A stretch of 13,007 bases of DNA, from contig DATFXF010000148.1 in NCBI GenBank assembly GCA_035258565.1, positions 1-13,007 on the forward strand, read 5' to 3'. Made by a program: the position numbers and the translations under genes. Positions 6,325-13,007 of this stretch are shown here, piece by piece. Under the pieces are notes generated by a model. That model ran no database searches and had not been told where the DNA came from. It saw only the letters and a list, made by a program, of their open reading frames with translations. How positions within the stretch are numbered: the stretch's first letter is position 1; every line of letters begins with the position of its first letter. Source of the stretch: DATFXF01 sp035258565 (GTDB lineage: Bacteria; Acidobacteriota; Terriglobia; Acidiferrales; UBA7541).

Positions 6325-6401
6325 TGGCACGCCTGGGCGGATTCGAACCGCCGACCTCTGGTTCCGGAGACCAGCGCTCTATCCAGCTGAGCTACAGGCG
6401 C
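6325..6401 (-). tRNA. tRNA-Arg (anticodon CCG)
   Basis: A full cloverleaf reads on the minus strand from 6401: acceptor GCGCCTG with CAGGCGT, D stem GCTC/GAGC, anticodon stem CTGGT/ACCAG around loop CTCCGGA (anticodon CCG, decoding CGG), T arm GGCGG-TTCGAAT-CCGCC, discriminator G and an encoded CCA at 6325-6327. The first acceptor pair is a G-U wobble. The 3' end faces the integrase gene and is the probable integration site of the element on its left. Confidence 0.96.
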
Positions 6402-6414
6402 ACCGCGTGGACAA

Positions 6415-6420
6415 ATTGTA
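6415..6420 (-). promoter_or_regulatory. -10 element for tRNA-Arg
   Basis: TACAAT on the minus strand lies 13 nt before the mature 5' end of the tRNA. No good -35 hexamer was found at the usual distance. Confidence 0.35.
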
Positions 6421-6473
6421 GCTCGAATCCGCACGAGCGGCCAGAGGAACCTCGTGCGAAAAAGTTTGGTCCC

Positions 6474-7553
6474 TTAGCTTTCCTGCCCGCCACTAGCCGT
6501 GGCCGACCCATCGCCCCACCAGAGGTCGCGGAAAAACTTTGGCCTTCTGAGGCGTGCTTGGGCGAGCTCATCAGCGACGCGAGCAGTCGAGAAACCGCCC
6601 TCGCGTGCAAGCTCCAGTACGCGCCACATCCGCTCGTAGATTCTGGCCAAGCTGTCGCCGCTCTCTCGACGCTTCAGCAGATAGTATTCCGCGCCACGGA
6701 TCAGACCGCCGGCGTTAACCAAGTAGTCGGGCGCATAGAGAACTCCGCGGCGCGCAAGGGCGTCGCCAGCCTCCGGTGAAGCCAAGACATTGTTTGCCGA
6801 GCCACAGACAATAGAGGCCTGGAGCTCCGGAACCGTTTCGGTACTGATCACGCCGCCGAGCGCGCAGGGTGCAAAGACGTCGCACGCGGTTCCGAGCACT
6901 TCATCAGGCGCCACCACTCGCGCGCTCAGCTCGTGGGCGGCCTGCTCAGCGCGCGTGGCGTCGAGGTCGGCCACCGACAGCTGCATCCCCTCGCGTTTCA
7001 GAATACGCCCGAGCCATAGTCCCACGCTGCCCACACCCTGAATCGCAACCCGCGCTTTCTTGAGTCCGGCAAACTCGAGGCAGGCGCGCATCCCATGCCA
7101 GACACCTATGGCGGTTTGTTCGCTAATATTGCCGAGTTCGAGCGAGGACTCACACGCGACATAGCGCGTGGCCCGATGGATGGCGGCAAGATCGTCTCCA
7201 GTGATGCCGACATCGGGCCCGGTGAAAAAGCGCCCGTGCAGGCTTTCCACGATCGCGCCGAAGGCCTCGAAAGCTTCCGCACGCTTTAGCCCGTCGTGCA
7301 AGAAGATGACCGCTTTACCGCCCCCACAGGGCAGCTCGGCAAGCGACGCCTTGTAGGTCATCGCGCGTGAGAGCTGCAACGCATCGGCAAGCGCTTCGGC
7401 GTCGCTGGCGTAGCGCCAGAGCCGCACGCCGCCCAGCGCAGGCCCAAGCGTTGTATCGTGGATGGCCAGGAAGCCCCGCAGGCCGGTCGCGCGGTTCTGA
7501 ATAGCGATCACCTGCTCGTGGTCGTACACCGCCAATTGGTCAAAAAGATCCAC
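6474..7553 (-). CDS. ldh: leucine dehydrogenase (Glu/Leu/Phe/Val dehydrogenase family)
   Basis: A 359-residue NAD-dependent amino-acid dehydrogenase, the usual length for leucine dehydrogenase. It reversibly deaminates leucine, isoleucine and valine to their 2-oxo acids in the cytoplasm, feeding branched-chain catabolism or branched-chain fatty-acid synthesis. Seen: substrate-loop GPALGGVRLW (37-46), Lys68 in YKASLAELPCGGGK and catalytic Lys80 at the end of that motif, Asp114 in TGPDVGI, dinucleotide-binding GVGSVG (173-178) and acidic Asp196 in VADLD, which favours NAD over NADP. GSANNVL (251-257) and APDYLVNAGG (274-283) match the family. The GTG at 7553 is the only start after an in-frame stop at 7560-7562; its ribosome-binding site is weak. 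Valine or phenylalanine dehydrogenase activity is an alternative. Confidence 0.93.
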   Translation of the reverse strand: MDLFDQLAVYDHEQVIAIQNRATGLRGFLAIHDTTLGPALGGVRLWRYASDAEALADALQLSRAMTYKASLAELPCGGGKAVIFLHDGLKRAEAFEAFGAIVESLHGRFFTGPDVGITGDDLAAIHRATRYVACESSLELGNISEQTAIGVWHGMRACLEFAGLKKARVAIQGVGSVGLWLGRILKREGMQLSVADLDATRAEQAAHELSARVVAPDEVLGTACDVFAPCALGGVISTETVPELQASIVCGSANNVLASPEAGDALARRGVLYAPDYLVNAGGLIRGAEYYLLKRRESGDSLARIYERMWRVLELAREGGFSTARVADELAQARLRRPKFFRDLWWGDGSATASGGQES

Positions 7554-7621
7554 CGCGAGCTAGTTTCCACGCAGGACAAGGGGGGGTCAACCGCCAAGAT
7601 GGTTCGCGATCGGGTGGAGCC

Positions 7622-8104
7622 CTATTCGTCTAACCAGCCATGTTTCGACTCGTAATGCAACCGTGCCACCAGGTACCAAACCACCGCTACATTGAACGCG
7701 AGCAAGAGAACTCTTCCCAGGGTGGCCCGCCGGACCAACTCGTAGACCTCAAGCGGAAGAAACGAGCTGGTGATGATCACGGTGAAGGATTCTGCCCAGC
7801 GCTTTTCGAGGAGCAGCCCGAAGCCTTCAGTGAGCAAAAGGGCAGCGTAGAAGAAGGTCCCCGCGCTGATCTGCTTCAGTTTGCGCTCGTCCACGGACCA
7901 GATCCTCTGGAGCAGCCGGTGGATGTGGCGATTGTCGGGATCTATTCTCAGCGCATCAATCCACTTCCCCACGACCTCGGCAACATCCCGGTGCAGTAGC
8001 TTCAGGGCCCCGATCCCGACCGCGATTAACAGCGCCCCCTTCATGAGCTTGAGGATGGCGATCAGCAAGAGACCCTTGGCCCGTGGGTGTTGATCGTGCG
8101 CCAT
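7622..8104 (-). CDS. DUF2127-family membrane protein
   Basis: A 160-residue predicted inner-membrane protein with about four helices: 11-37 (GLLLIAILKLMKGALLIAVG), 80-99 (around FFYAALLLTEGFGLLLE), 105-125 (SFTVIITSSFLPLEVYELV) and 131-149 (VLLLAFNVAVVWYLVARL). The pattern of a first helix with LKLMKG, a hydrophilic loop (DPDNRHIHRLLQRI) and TEGFGLLLEKRWAE is characteristic of DUF2127, whose function is not known. I chose the ATG at 8104 with GGGA close upstream; a GTG at 8131 in the same frame is possible. It lies 68 bp upstream of the leucine dehydrogenase gene on the same strand, so co-transcription is possible but not shown. Confidence 0.82.
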   Translation of the reverse strand: MAHDQHPRAKGLLLIAILKLMKGALLIAVGIGALKLLHRDVAEVVGKWIDALRIDPDNRHIHRLLQRIWSVDERKLKQISAGTFFYAALLLTEGFGLLLEKRWAESFTVIITSSFLPLEVYELVRRATLGRVLLLAFNVAVVWYLVARLHYESKHGWLDE

Positions 8105-8336
8105 CTTCCCTATACGATTCTGCCGGGGCACCTTACCAAGAGCACTTTCTCCGCTCCGCCCCGCTGGAGTTCCGAATCAACGCGGAAGTCTAGGCCCTGC
8201 AGGCAAGCCAGGCAAAGTGGGACGCCCAAAAGGGACGCCGGGCGCAACCTTCGAGTTACCCTCGGCGGCCCGGGGATGTTCTGGGGCGGCAGCTTGCGCT
8301 CGAGCCGCGAGAGGAAGCCGAAAAGCCTGCGCCACC

Positions 8337-8666
8337 TTAACCCCGGGCAAGACCTTTAATGCGCTTGGCAAGCCTCTCGATTTCCTCGGCCTTGCGAACC
8401 ACCGAGATGGAGAGGATCGCGGAGGAATCAGTCTTTTCCACCTCTTTCTGGAGATCCTGAGCAAGTTCGAGCAGCCGCTGGACATCTCGCTTCAGGTCTT
8501 TTTGATTGGCCTTCAATATCTCCCGCCCATTCGGCTTGGGGGGCGGTTCCGACACCGGAGGCCGTGGAAAGGGCGTTTCCGGGGGGTGCTGCGCGATGAG
8601 CAACGCTGGGCCCGCGCCCAGGGCCGCCGTCAGGATGCCTAGGACAGATCGGCGATTCATATTCAT
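8337..8666 (-). CDS. small exported coiled-coil protein of unknown function
   Basis: A 109-residue protein. MNMNRRSVLGILTAALGAGPALLIA (1-25) is a signal peptide or N-terminal anchor, with a twin Arg just before the hydrophobic stretch. A Pro-rich linker follows (28-45, HPPETPFPRPPVSEPPP), then a helical, coiled-coil-like domain (48-108) with heptad-spaced Leu/Ile: ILKANQKDLKRDVQRLLELA to the C-terminal RLAKRIKGLARG. It probably acts outside the cytoplasmic membrane. I have the impression that similar short proteins are frequent in Acidobacteriota; no function is known to me. The ATG at 8666 has a strong GGAGGGG ribosome-binding site about 8 nt upstream. It is transcribed divergently from the MscS gene. 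Confidence 0.8.
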   Translation of the reverse strand: MNMNRRSVLGILTAALGAGPALLIAQHPPETPFPRPPVSEPPPKPNGREILKANQKDLKRDVQRLLELAQDLQKEVEKTDSSAILSISVVRKAEEIERLAKRIKGLARG

Positions 8667-8719
8667 CTTTGCCCCCCTCCAAGACCAGACCTGTGCCGGG
8701 CACGTTGTCCAGCCGGTGA

Positions 8720-8725
8720 TATAAT
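8720..8725 (+). promoter_or_regulatory. -10 element before the MscS gene
   Basis: TATAAT, a perfect -10 hexamer, lies 18 nt before the ATG at 8744. No convincing -35 was found. A start near 8732 would leave a leader of about 12 nt without Shine-Dalgarno, so the mRNA would be nearly leaderless. Confidence 0.4.
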
Positions 8726-8743
8726 CACCTTCCCTTTTATTGT

Positions 8744-9661
8744 ATGGCCATTCCTGCCATTGAGTGGACGGGGTTTTCGCTTTCGAACGGGATGCGCCTT
8801 CTAGGCATCCTCGTCACCGCATTCATCCTGAACCGCCTGCTGAAAATCCTAACCTCGCGGCTGGTCAAGCTGGCCACGGCGCCCACGCGGGTCGCACAAA
8901 TGCGCGAACAGCAGACGCGCACCCATGCCGCCGTTCTCTACAGCGCCGGAACCGCCCTCCTTGTGATCGTCTCCTTCCTCATGGCGCTGCCCGAATTCGG
9001 CTTCAGCATTACGCCTCTCGCCGCGTTGGCGGGATTGAGCAGCCTGGCGCTCGGCTTTGGTGCGCAACACCTCGTGCGGGATTTGATCAGTGGTTTCTTC
9101 ATTGTGTTCGAGGACCAGTTCGTGGTCGGTGATATGGTGCGCATCGGCAACACCCTGGGGCGGATCGAACACCTTACCTTGCGCCGGACCGTGTTGCGCG
9201 ACATCTTCGGAGGGCTGGTCACGATTGCCAATGGCGAAATCCGGCAGGTGGCGAACCTAAGCCGCGATTACTCGCAAGTCTTTGTGGACGTGATCGTGCC
9301 CACCGAAGAACCGGTGGATGCGGTCTTGGCGGCGCTCGACAAAGCTTGTAGCGAGCTTCGCTCGGACACCGCCTGGTCGCCTGCGCTCGTGGATGGGCCG
9401 CGGGTTCTCGGCATGGAATCGCTCTCCGCCTCCGGCGCCACCGTCCGCCTGCAAGTGCGCACGGCACCGAATCGCCAAGATGATGTGGCGCGGGAGCTTC
9501 GCCGCCGCGTCAAGATACAGTTCGACCAGCAGCAGATCAGCCTAAGCAGTGTCCAGCGGGTGGAACTGGTCCGCAGCGGGACGGACTTCTCCGCCGGCAA
9601 CGACACGAGCTCTGTCACGGAAGCAAGGCCCTCTCAATCCGCAATCCTCAAAGGAGAATGA
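8744..9661 (+). CDS. MscS-family small-conductance mechanosensitive channel
   Basis: A 305-residue inner-membrane channel that opens under membrane tension and releases solutes on osmotic downshock. Three predicted helices: about 13-35, 64-84 (LYSAGTALLVIVSFLMALPEF) and the pore-lining third helix 90-122. The last carries the family signature LALGFGAQHLVRDLISGFFI, followed by FEDQFVVGDMV, the start of the beta domain. The cytoplasmic part contains GRIEHLTLRRTVLRD and IANGEIRQVANLSRDYSQVFVDV, then an alpha/beta C-terminal domain to about 275 and a disordered polar tail (SGTDFSAGNDTSS). Length and layout match short bacterial MscS homologues such as the YkuT type. It is first in a probable operon: the next gene starts 4 bp after its stop. 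Confidence 0.92.
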   Translation: MAIPAIEWTGFSLSNGMRLLGILVTAFILNRLLKILTSRLVKLATAPTRVAQMREQQTRTHAAVLYSAGTALLVIVSFLMALPEFGFSITPLAALAGLSSLALGFGAQHLVRDLISGFFIVFEDQFVVGDMVRIGNTLGRIEHLTLRRTVLRDIFGGLVTIANGEIRQVANLSRDYSQVFVDVIVPTEEPVDAVLAALDKACSELRSDTAWSPALVDGPRVLGMESLSASGATVRLQVRTAPNRQDDVARELRRRVKIQFDQQQISLSSVQRVELVRSGTDFSAGNDTSSVTEARPSQSAILKGE

Positions 9662-9665
9662 AACG

Positions 9666-10130
9666 ATGGGACAACTGACGCACGAACAGGTGAATCTGCT
9701 GCTACGCCTTTACGACCTGCGACGCGAGTCGCGATTGCGCCAGGCGCGCACGTGGTTTATTGAGAACTTTCATGTGCATGCGCCGGAGGACATGCTGAAG
9801 AAATATCCTCCGGGGAGCGACGAAAGCACGAATGTCCGCATGGTGGTGAGCTACTGGGACATGGTCGCGAGCATCGTCAACCGCGGGCTGATTGACGAGG
9901 AGTTCTTCTTCGAGAACACGGGAGAGATCTGGGTGGTGTGGGAGCGTATCCACACACTCGTGCCGGCGTGGCGTGTGGCGTTCAAGAACCCCCACATGTT
10001 TGAAAACATGGAGCAGGTGTGCCAGCGCCTAGAGGGCTGGCGCGAGAAGGTCGCACCCGGTTCGACCGCGGCCATGAAGCAAATGATGGAGCAGATGACC
10101 CGCGGGACTGTGAAAGCCGCCGCCGAATGA
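9666..10130 (+). CDS. DUF4760-like protein
   Basis: A 154-residue soluble, mostly helical protein without signal peptide. Its central part (SYWDMVASIVNRGLIDEEFFFENTGE, 62-87) and following aromatic/helical stretch (WVVWERIHTLVPAWRVAF) match what I recognise as DUF4760, a family of unknown function. The C-terminus is Met/Gln-rich. The ATG at 9666 has the ribosome-binding site AAAGGAG 9 nt upstream, within the end of the MscS gene; a longer reading of this frame from 9549 overlaps the channel gene and is rejected. Cotranscription with the channel gene is likely. A role in osmotic or envelope stress is only suggested by the neighbour. Confidence 0.8.
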   Translation: MGQLTHEQVNLLLRLYDLRRESRLRQARTWFIENFHVHAPEDMLKKYPPGSDESTNVRMVVSYWDMVASIVNRGLIDEEFFFENTGEIWVVWERIHTLVPAWRVAFKNPHMFENMEQVCQRLEGWREKVAPGSTAAMKQMMEQMTRGTVKAAAE

Positions 10131-10462
10131 CACTCGAAGAGGCGCTGGTAACCGTGTGGCGCCAGTCGCTTGAACAGAATGCGAACCTGGTAGAGCTAGA
10201 GGGTCGGCGCTATCCAGTCCGGCGGACAGAGCGCCGGCGGCTCCGCCAGGTGGACTTTGAGTTCTCAGGCGAAGCGCTCCGCGGCATCGAACAGAACCCG
10301 GAGACAAAGTCACGTTGGGCCGAACTGGCGCGCGCGGGGAAGAAGGTGATGCAGTTCACTTCCGGAGGGCGCTACGTCGCCAACGTGAGCGAGGGCAAAA
10401 TCACCTGGTACCGCAAGCCTGACGGAGAAAAGAAAACAACTCCAAAGCGGGACAGGACTTGA
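10127..10462 (+). CDS. small hypothetical protein coupled to the DUF4760-like gene
   Basis: A 111-residue basic protein (MTLEEALVTVWRQSLEQNANLVELEGR... ) with a helical N-terminus, an Arg-rich patch (PVRRTERRRLRQVDFEF) and a C-terminus of probable beta strands (VMQFTSGGRYVANVSEGKITWYRKPDG) ending in a Lys/Arg tail. I do not recognise the family. The ATG at 10127 overlaps the previous stop in an ATGA, which implies translational coupling. This fixes the start better than the longer reading from 10019. It is the last gene of the MscS operon, with no clear terminator behind it. Confidence 0.75.
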   Translation: MTLEEALVTVWRQSLEQNANLVELEGRRYPVRRTERRRLRQVDFEFSGEALRGIEQNPETKSRWAELARAGKKVMQFTSGGRYVANVSEGKITWYRKPDGEKKTTPKRDRT

Positions 10463-10502
10463 GGAAAAGACCCCGAACTTCAATGAGTCTTTGGGGAGGG
10501 AC

Positions 10503-10664
10503 TCAGGACCCATCTAGAAGCCAGCGTTGCCAGCTTCTTGGAAAATACCGAATCATGACTCGAAACGCAGGATGGCCCCACAAGAGCCGAAAGGCGATCA
10601 CCCCCAAGATGATAAAGAAAATGAGGACTCCACCCTCTGCGCTTGGCAGCAGCAAGTTCATCAT
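10503..10664 (-). CDS. small single-pass membrane protein
   Basis: A 53-residue ORF: MMNLLLPSAEGG, then a transmembrane helix VLIFFIILGVIAFRLLW (about 13-29), then a basic, aromatic tail GHPAFRVMIRYFPRSWQRW. The tail carries several Arg, so by the positive-inside rule it should face the cytoplasm. The ATG at 10664 has a near-perfect Shine-Dalgarno, TAAGGATGGT (minus strand, 10681-10672), with 7 nt spacing. An upstream in-frame ATG (10676) sits within that sequence and is less likely. No family recognised. It is convergent with the MscS operon and lies in an otherwise empty interval of 433 bp. Confidence 0.5.
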   Translation of the reverse strand: MMNLLLPSAEGGVLIFFIILGVIAFRLLWGHPAFRVMIRYFPRSWQRWLLDGS

Positions 10665-10895
10665 ATAGACGACCATCCTTAGGCGATTATCACAGCACCC
10701 CTACGAAGTCATCGGAAAACCAAAGTGATGAGTATTCACTCAAAGAATCGCGCGCTGTCTAGCTAGCGGTGTCGTCCCCGTCGCACACGAGCACGCCTCT
10801 CTCCTCGAGAGAACCACGCTCTACCAGGATGCGGCCGTTTTTTCTTGATGACCTGACCCCTCGAAGCTCACTCGGGCGTCGGCCCAACTGGCACC
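10665..10895. other. 231-bp intergenic stretch
   Basis: No credible coding frame. It contains one perfect hairpin, TCTCTC (10798-10803) with GAGAGA (10807-10812) around a 3-nt loop, about 85 bp beyond the stop of the DUF71 gene, but without a T-run. Confidence 0.4.
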
Positions 10896-11552
10896 TCACA
10901 TGCCGGGGAGCACAAGGTCCAGGAAGAGATGGTTCTCCAGCTCAAGCTGAGCGGAGGCGTGCGGCTCGAGGGGTGCATGAAACAAGGGTCCGCTGAACGC
11001 AAAGCTGTGATACTCGCCGCGCTCGCCACAGATGTCGACGTTCTCCGAGCGCTTAAGCTCCTCGATAAAGTCCTCCGAAAAATCCCTTCCGAGCCATTCC
11101 TTGCGGCCACAGGCGAGATACACGCTCACCACGCGCGCCTGATGACCACGTTCAACGAATTCGCGGGCCAGGCTAGAAGGCGAGCCACCCCACAGGGGCT
11201 CGACGTGCTCAAATCCCCGAGCAGTCGTACGCTCCTCGTACCAAGCGCGGATATCCGCGAGGTGAATGTTGCCAAGAACGATTCCGCGGGCCCCGAGCCG
11301 TTTCACTTTATCGAGCGCATGGAGGAACGCTTGCTCGAATGTCTCCGGGCCTGTCTTTTCCTGGAGGAGCTCGATTCCCAGGGCCCGGGCCTGCGCCTGA
11401 ATGAGTTCCTTGCGCACTCCGTGGAACCGCACCCGGCTACTGGTGCCCTCGTAGATGTTCACGAGCCAGGGGATCTCGAGGCCCGCAGCGCGTCCGCGGT
11501 CGAGCGCGAGAAGCGAATCCTTGCCCCCGCTCCAGAACAGGGCGTAGCTCAT
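10896..11552 (-). CDS. DUF71/COG2102 ATP-pyrophosphatase (B12-salvage type likely)
   Basis: A 218-residue member of the adenine-nucleotide alpha-hydrolase fold. The PP-loop SGGKDS is at 8-13 and the family signature GEYHSFAFSGPLF (near 185-200) is near the C-terminus. Eukaryotic and archaeal relatives (Dph6) amidate diphthine on elongation factor 2. Bacteria lack diphthamide, and published comparative genomics predicts that many bacterial DUF71 proteins serve in cobalamin salvage. The context here fits: its ATG overlaps the stop of the BtuF-like gene in an ATGA, so the two are translationally coupled. A role in amidating or activating a corrinoid side chain is an inference; the chemistry is not shown by the sequence. 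Confidence 0.88.
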   Translation of the reverse strand: MSYALFWSGGKDSLLALDRGRAAGLEIPWLVNIYEGTSSRVRFHGVRKELIQAQARALGIELLQEKTGPETFEQAFLHALDKVKRLGARGIVLGNIHLADIRAWYEERTTARGFEHVEPLWGGSPSSLAREFVERGHQARVVSVYLACGRKEWLGRDFSEDFIEELKRSENVDICGERGEYHSFAFSGPLFHAPLEPHASAQLELENHLFLDLVLPGM

Positions 11553-12487
11553 CCCCGGACCGCCCCGACGCTCAATAGATCGAGCGTAGAAAACGCGCGG
11601 GAGAGAGGCGGCGCCGGGAAGAGCTCGGGATGGATCAGATGGGCAAGGATCTCCAGACTCTCGACAATTCGCGGGCCCGGCCGGCTGAAGTAAGCCGAGC
11701 CATCGGTCGCAAAAATGCGTCCTGCGCGGGCAGCCGGCAGGTCCTGTACGCCCTCAAACTTCGCCAGAACCTCTCCTTCGCGCTCGCAGCGACCCAGATC
11801 GAAACCACAGCAGGTCAGGACCACGACTTCCGGGGCGAACTCGAGCACGCGGGTCCACTCGATCCGGTACGACGGCCGGTGGAGGTTCGAGAGATCGTCC
11901 CGGCCGCCAGCAATCTCGACCAATTCCTTCATCCAGTGCCCGCCACAGTAGGGAGGATGCACCCATTCCATGCAGAAGACTCGTGGCCGGTGCGCAAGGC
12001 CCTTCGTCCTGCTCCGTACGGCGTCAGCCCGTCGCTCGAGAGAATCCACCAGCGCTTGGGCGGCGCAGTCGTGCCCTAAGGCCTGGCCAACCGTGTGGAT
12101 GTTCTCGAATATGTCCCGGAGCGAATGCGGCTCGAGATTCAATATCCGGGGTCGGGACCGCAAGCCTTCGACCGCTTCCTGCACCCGATCGAATGAGACC
12201 GCACAGACGTCGCAGAGCCTTTGCGTGAGAATCAGCTCCGGCTGGAGTTGTTCGAGGAGCGGCAGGTCGAGCTCATAGAGCGTGCCCTGCTGGTCAAGAG
12301 TGGCACTCACCGCTCGATCAATCTGCGCGCTTGAGGACGTGGCAGGAATCTTGCTCCGCGTGACTTTGGCGATCCGGCGCGCCGCCTCGGGATAATCGCA
12401 CTCGTGGCTCACGCCGACGAGCGCATGTCCCATCCCGAGCCCGAAAACAATCTCCGTCGCGCTGGGTAGAAGAGAGCAGATTCGCAC
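11549..12487 (-). CDS. BtuF-like cobalamin-binding protein without signal peptide
   Basis: A 312-residue periplasmic-binding-protein-fold protein of the BtuF/FecB type. The first lobe begins RICSLLPSATEIVFGLGMG (2-20), VGVSHECDYP (24-33) follows, and the second lobe has EWVHPPYCGGHWMKEL (174-189). The linker region carries TQRLCDVCAVS with Cys92 and Cys95, a motif of this BtuF subgroup. In transporters BtuF captures vitamin B12 for BtuCD, but no export signal or lipobox precedes the domain when the GTG at 12487 is used. I chose that start because AGAGGAAAAG stands just upstream and the family begins at MRIC; the frame's longer extension to 12577 (MRVECATSTRTRSQG) is not family-like and not a signal peptide either. 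No BtuCD genes lie nearby. Upstream gene of the B12 pair. Confidence 0.85.
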   Translation of the reverse strand: MRICSLLPSATEIVFGLGMGHALVGVSHECDYPEAARRIAKVTRSKIPATSSSAQIDRAVSATLDQQGTLYELDLPLLEQLQPELILTQRLCDVCAVSFDRVQEAVEGLRSRPRILNLEPHSLRDIFENIHTVGQALGHDCAAQALVDSLERRADAVRSRTKGLAHRPRVFCMEWVHPPYCGGHWMKELVEIAGGRDDLSNLHRPSYRIEWTRVLEFAPEVVVLTCCGFDLGRCEREGEVLAKFEGVQDLPAARAGRIFATDGSAYFSRPGPRIVESLEILAHLIHPELFPAPPLSRAFSTLDLLSVGAVRG

Positions 12488-12620
12488 AACTCTTTTCCTC
12501 TGCGAACTTATACCACAGGAGCCGTGCCCACGTCCTTGACTCCGAGTGCGTGTGGATGTGGCGCATTCGACCCGCAAGGCGTGCCACGAGGGGTCTTGGG
12601 ATGCTTCCCTGTCCTTTCCC

Positions 12621-12953
12621 TCAGGTCCTGTTGAATGATCCGCTGGTGGTGAACGGATTGCTCAGCCGACGGCCGCTAGGTTGAGGAAACCTCAGACCGA
12701 TCGCCAGGCGGCCTCGGCCCAACCGTTCGCAGTACACGACCGGGGCAACGGACCGGAAGCCACCGGAGAGGGAGGAAATCACCAGCCGTTCATTTGGCCT
12801 CCAGGGCCTGCTGGTGAGAACACGCGCACCTCGCGGGCTAATGTTCTCCGTGAAGCTCATTCCCCCGAGAGCCAACTGATGCTCCCTGGCGAGCTGCACC
12901 GCCACGCTGGTCGCCGATCGTTTTTCAATTCGCCCACTGACTATGTTACCCAC
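12621..12953 (-). CDS. PilZ-like domain protein with degenerate c-di-GMP motif
   Basis: A 110-residue single-domain protein resembling PilZ, the small beta barrel that binds cyclic di-GMP. The second signature (N-x-S-x-x-G) is intact: TENISPRGARVLTSRPW (35-51), followed by PNERLVISSLSGGF and VVYCERLGRGRLAIGLRF. The first signature (RxxxR before the first strand) is altered: GRIEKRSATSVAVQL has Arg12 but Ser16 where the second Arg is expected. Nucleotide binding is therefore doubtful, unless Arg8/Arg12 (RIEKR) substitute. I chose the GTG at 12953, with GGAG 4 nt upstream, because family members start close to this point. The frame remains open to a TTG at 13001 near the window edge, so a longer N-terminus is possible. 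Confidence 0.72.
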   Translation of the reverse strand: MGNIVSGRIEKRSATSVAVQLAREHQLALGGMSFTENISPRGARVLTSRPWRPNERLVISSLSGGFRSVAPVVYCERLGRGRLAIGLRFPQPSGRRLSNPFTTSGSFNRT

Positions 12954-13007
12954 CTCACTCCGGGATCTGTGGCCGGGATCTACTGGCGGGCTGGGGGGCA
13001 ATGGAGC

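Noticed and set aside
6294..6779. 161-aa plus-strand frame after the integrase
   Set aside because: It runs straight through tRNA-Arg (GGFEPPTSGSGDQRS is a typical tRNA antisense translation) and then antisense to leucine dehydrogenase.
8177..8485. 102-aa minus-strand Pro/Ala/Arg-rich frame
   Set aside because: Overlaps the well-supported signal-peptide/coiled-coil gene in another frame; composition is that of random GC-rich DNA, perhaps an interspersed intergenic repeat, which I cannot verify.
9549..9665. N-terminal extension of the DUF4760-like gene
   Set aside because: It overlaps the channel gene in a different frame, and the ATG at 9666 has a strong ribosome-binding site.
10929..11693. 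254-aa plus-strand frame
   Set aside because: Antisense to the DUF71 gene with its PP-loop and to the end of the BtuF-like gene; no domain seen.
12488..12620. Possible cobalamin riboswitch before the BtuF-like gene
   Set aside because: Only 133 bp separate the genes and no B12-box-like GCCACTG or the conserved core was found; local GGGAA stretches are not enough.
1..13007. CRISPR array or tandem repeat arrays
   Set aside because: No regularly spaced direct repeats were seen by reading through the window.

Overview
The window reads as bacterial chromosome with fairly high GC. Several proteins (the PilZ variant, the short signal-peptide/coiled-coil protein, the DUF2127 membrane protein, the BtuF-like plus DUF71 pair) resemble families I associate with Acidobacteriota. 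That assignment is an inference from protein style; there is no rRNA or marker gene to confirm it.

Left part (1 to about 6324) looks like an accessory region, probably a decayed integrative island. It starts with a 5'-truncated IS110-family transposase (minus strand) fused to what appears to be the 3' end of an unrelated plus-strand gene. Then come three small cupin proteins, two of them convergent paralogues, and a VOC/glyoxalase-like protein. A gene-poor, palindrome-rich stretch (about 3684-4785) follows, carrying a frame-disrupted winged-helix regulator. The region ends with an integration module: promoter, excisionase-like HTH protein, and a tyrosine recombinase whose 3' end lies 27 bp from the 3' end of a tRNA-Arg(CCG) gene. 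This is the usual geometry of an element integrated at a tRNA 3' end. The recombinase has Cys in place of the second catalytic Arg, so the module is probably dead. No second attachment repeat was found in the window.

Right part (6325 to 13007) looks like ordinary chromosome. It holds tRNA-Arg, leucine dehydrogenase, a DUF2127 membrane protein, a small secreted or anchored coiled-coil protein and a divergent three-gene run (MscS-type channel, DUF4760-like protein, small hypothetical). After these come a short single-helix membrane ORF, a translationally coupled B12-salvage-like pair (BtuF-like cobalamin-binding protein without signal peptide, then a DUF71/COG2102 ATP-pyrophosphatase) and a PilZ-like protein with a degenerate RxxxR motif.

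No wholly new system could be demonstrated. The best leads are the mutated integrase with its inverted-repeat-rich upstream region, the frame-broken regulator, the antisense gene fragment at the IS110 breakpoint, the unannotated small membrane ORF, and the leaderless BtuF/DUF71 pair.
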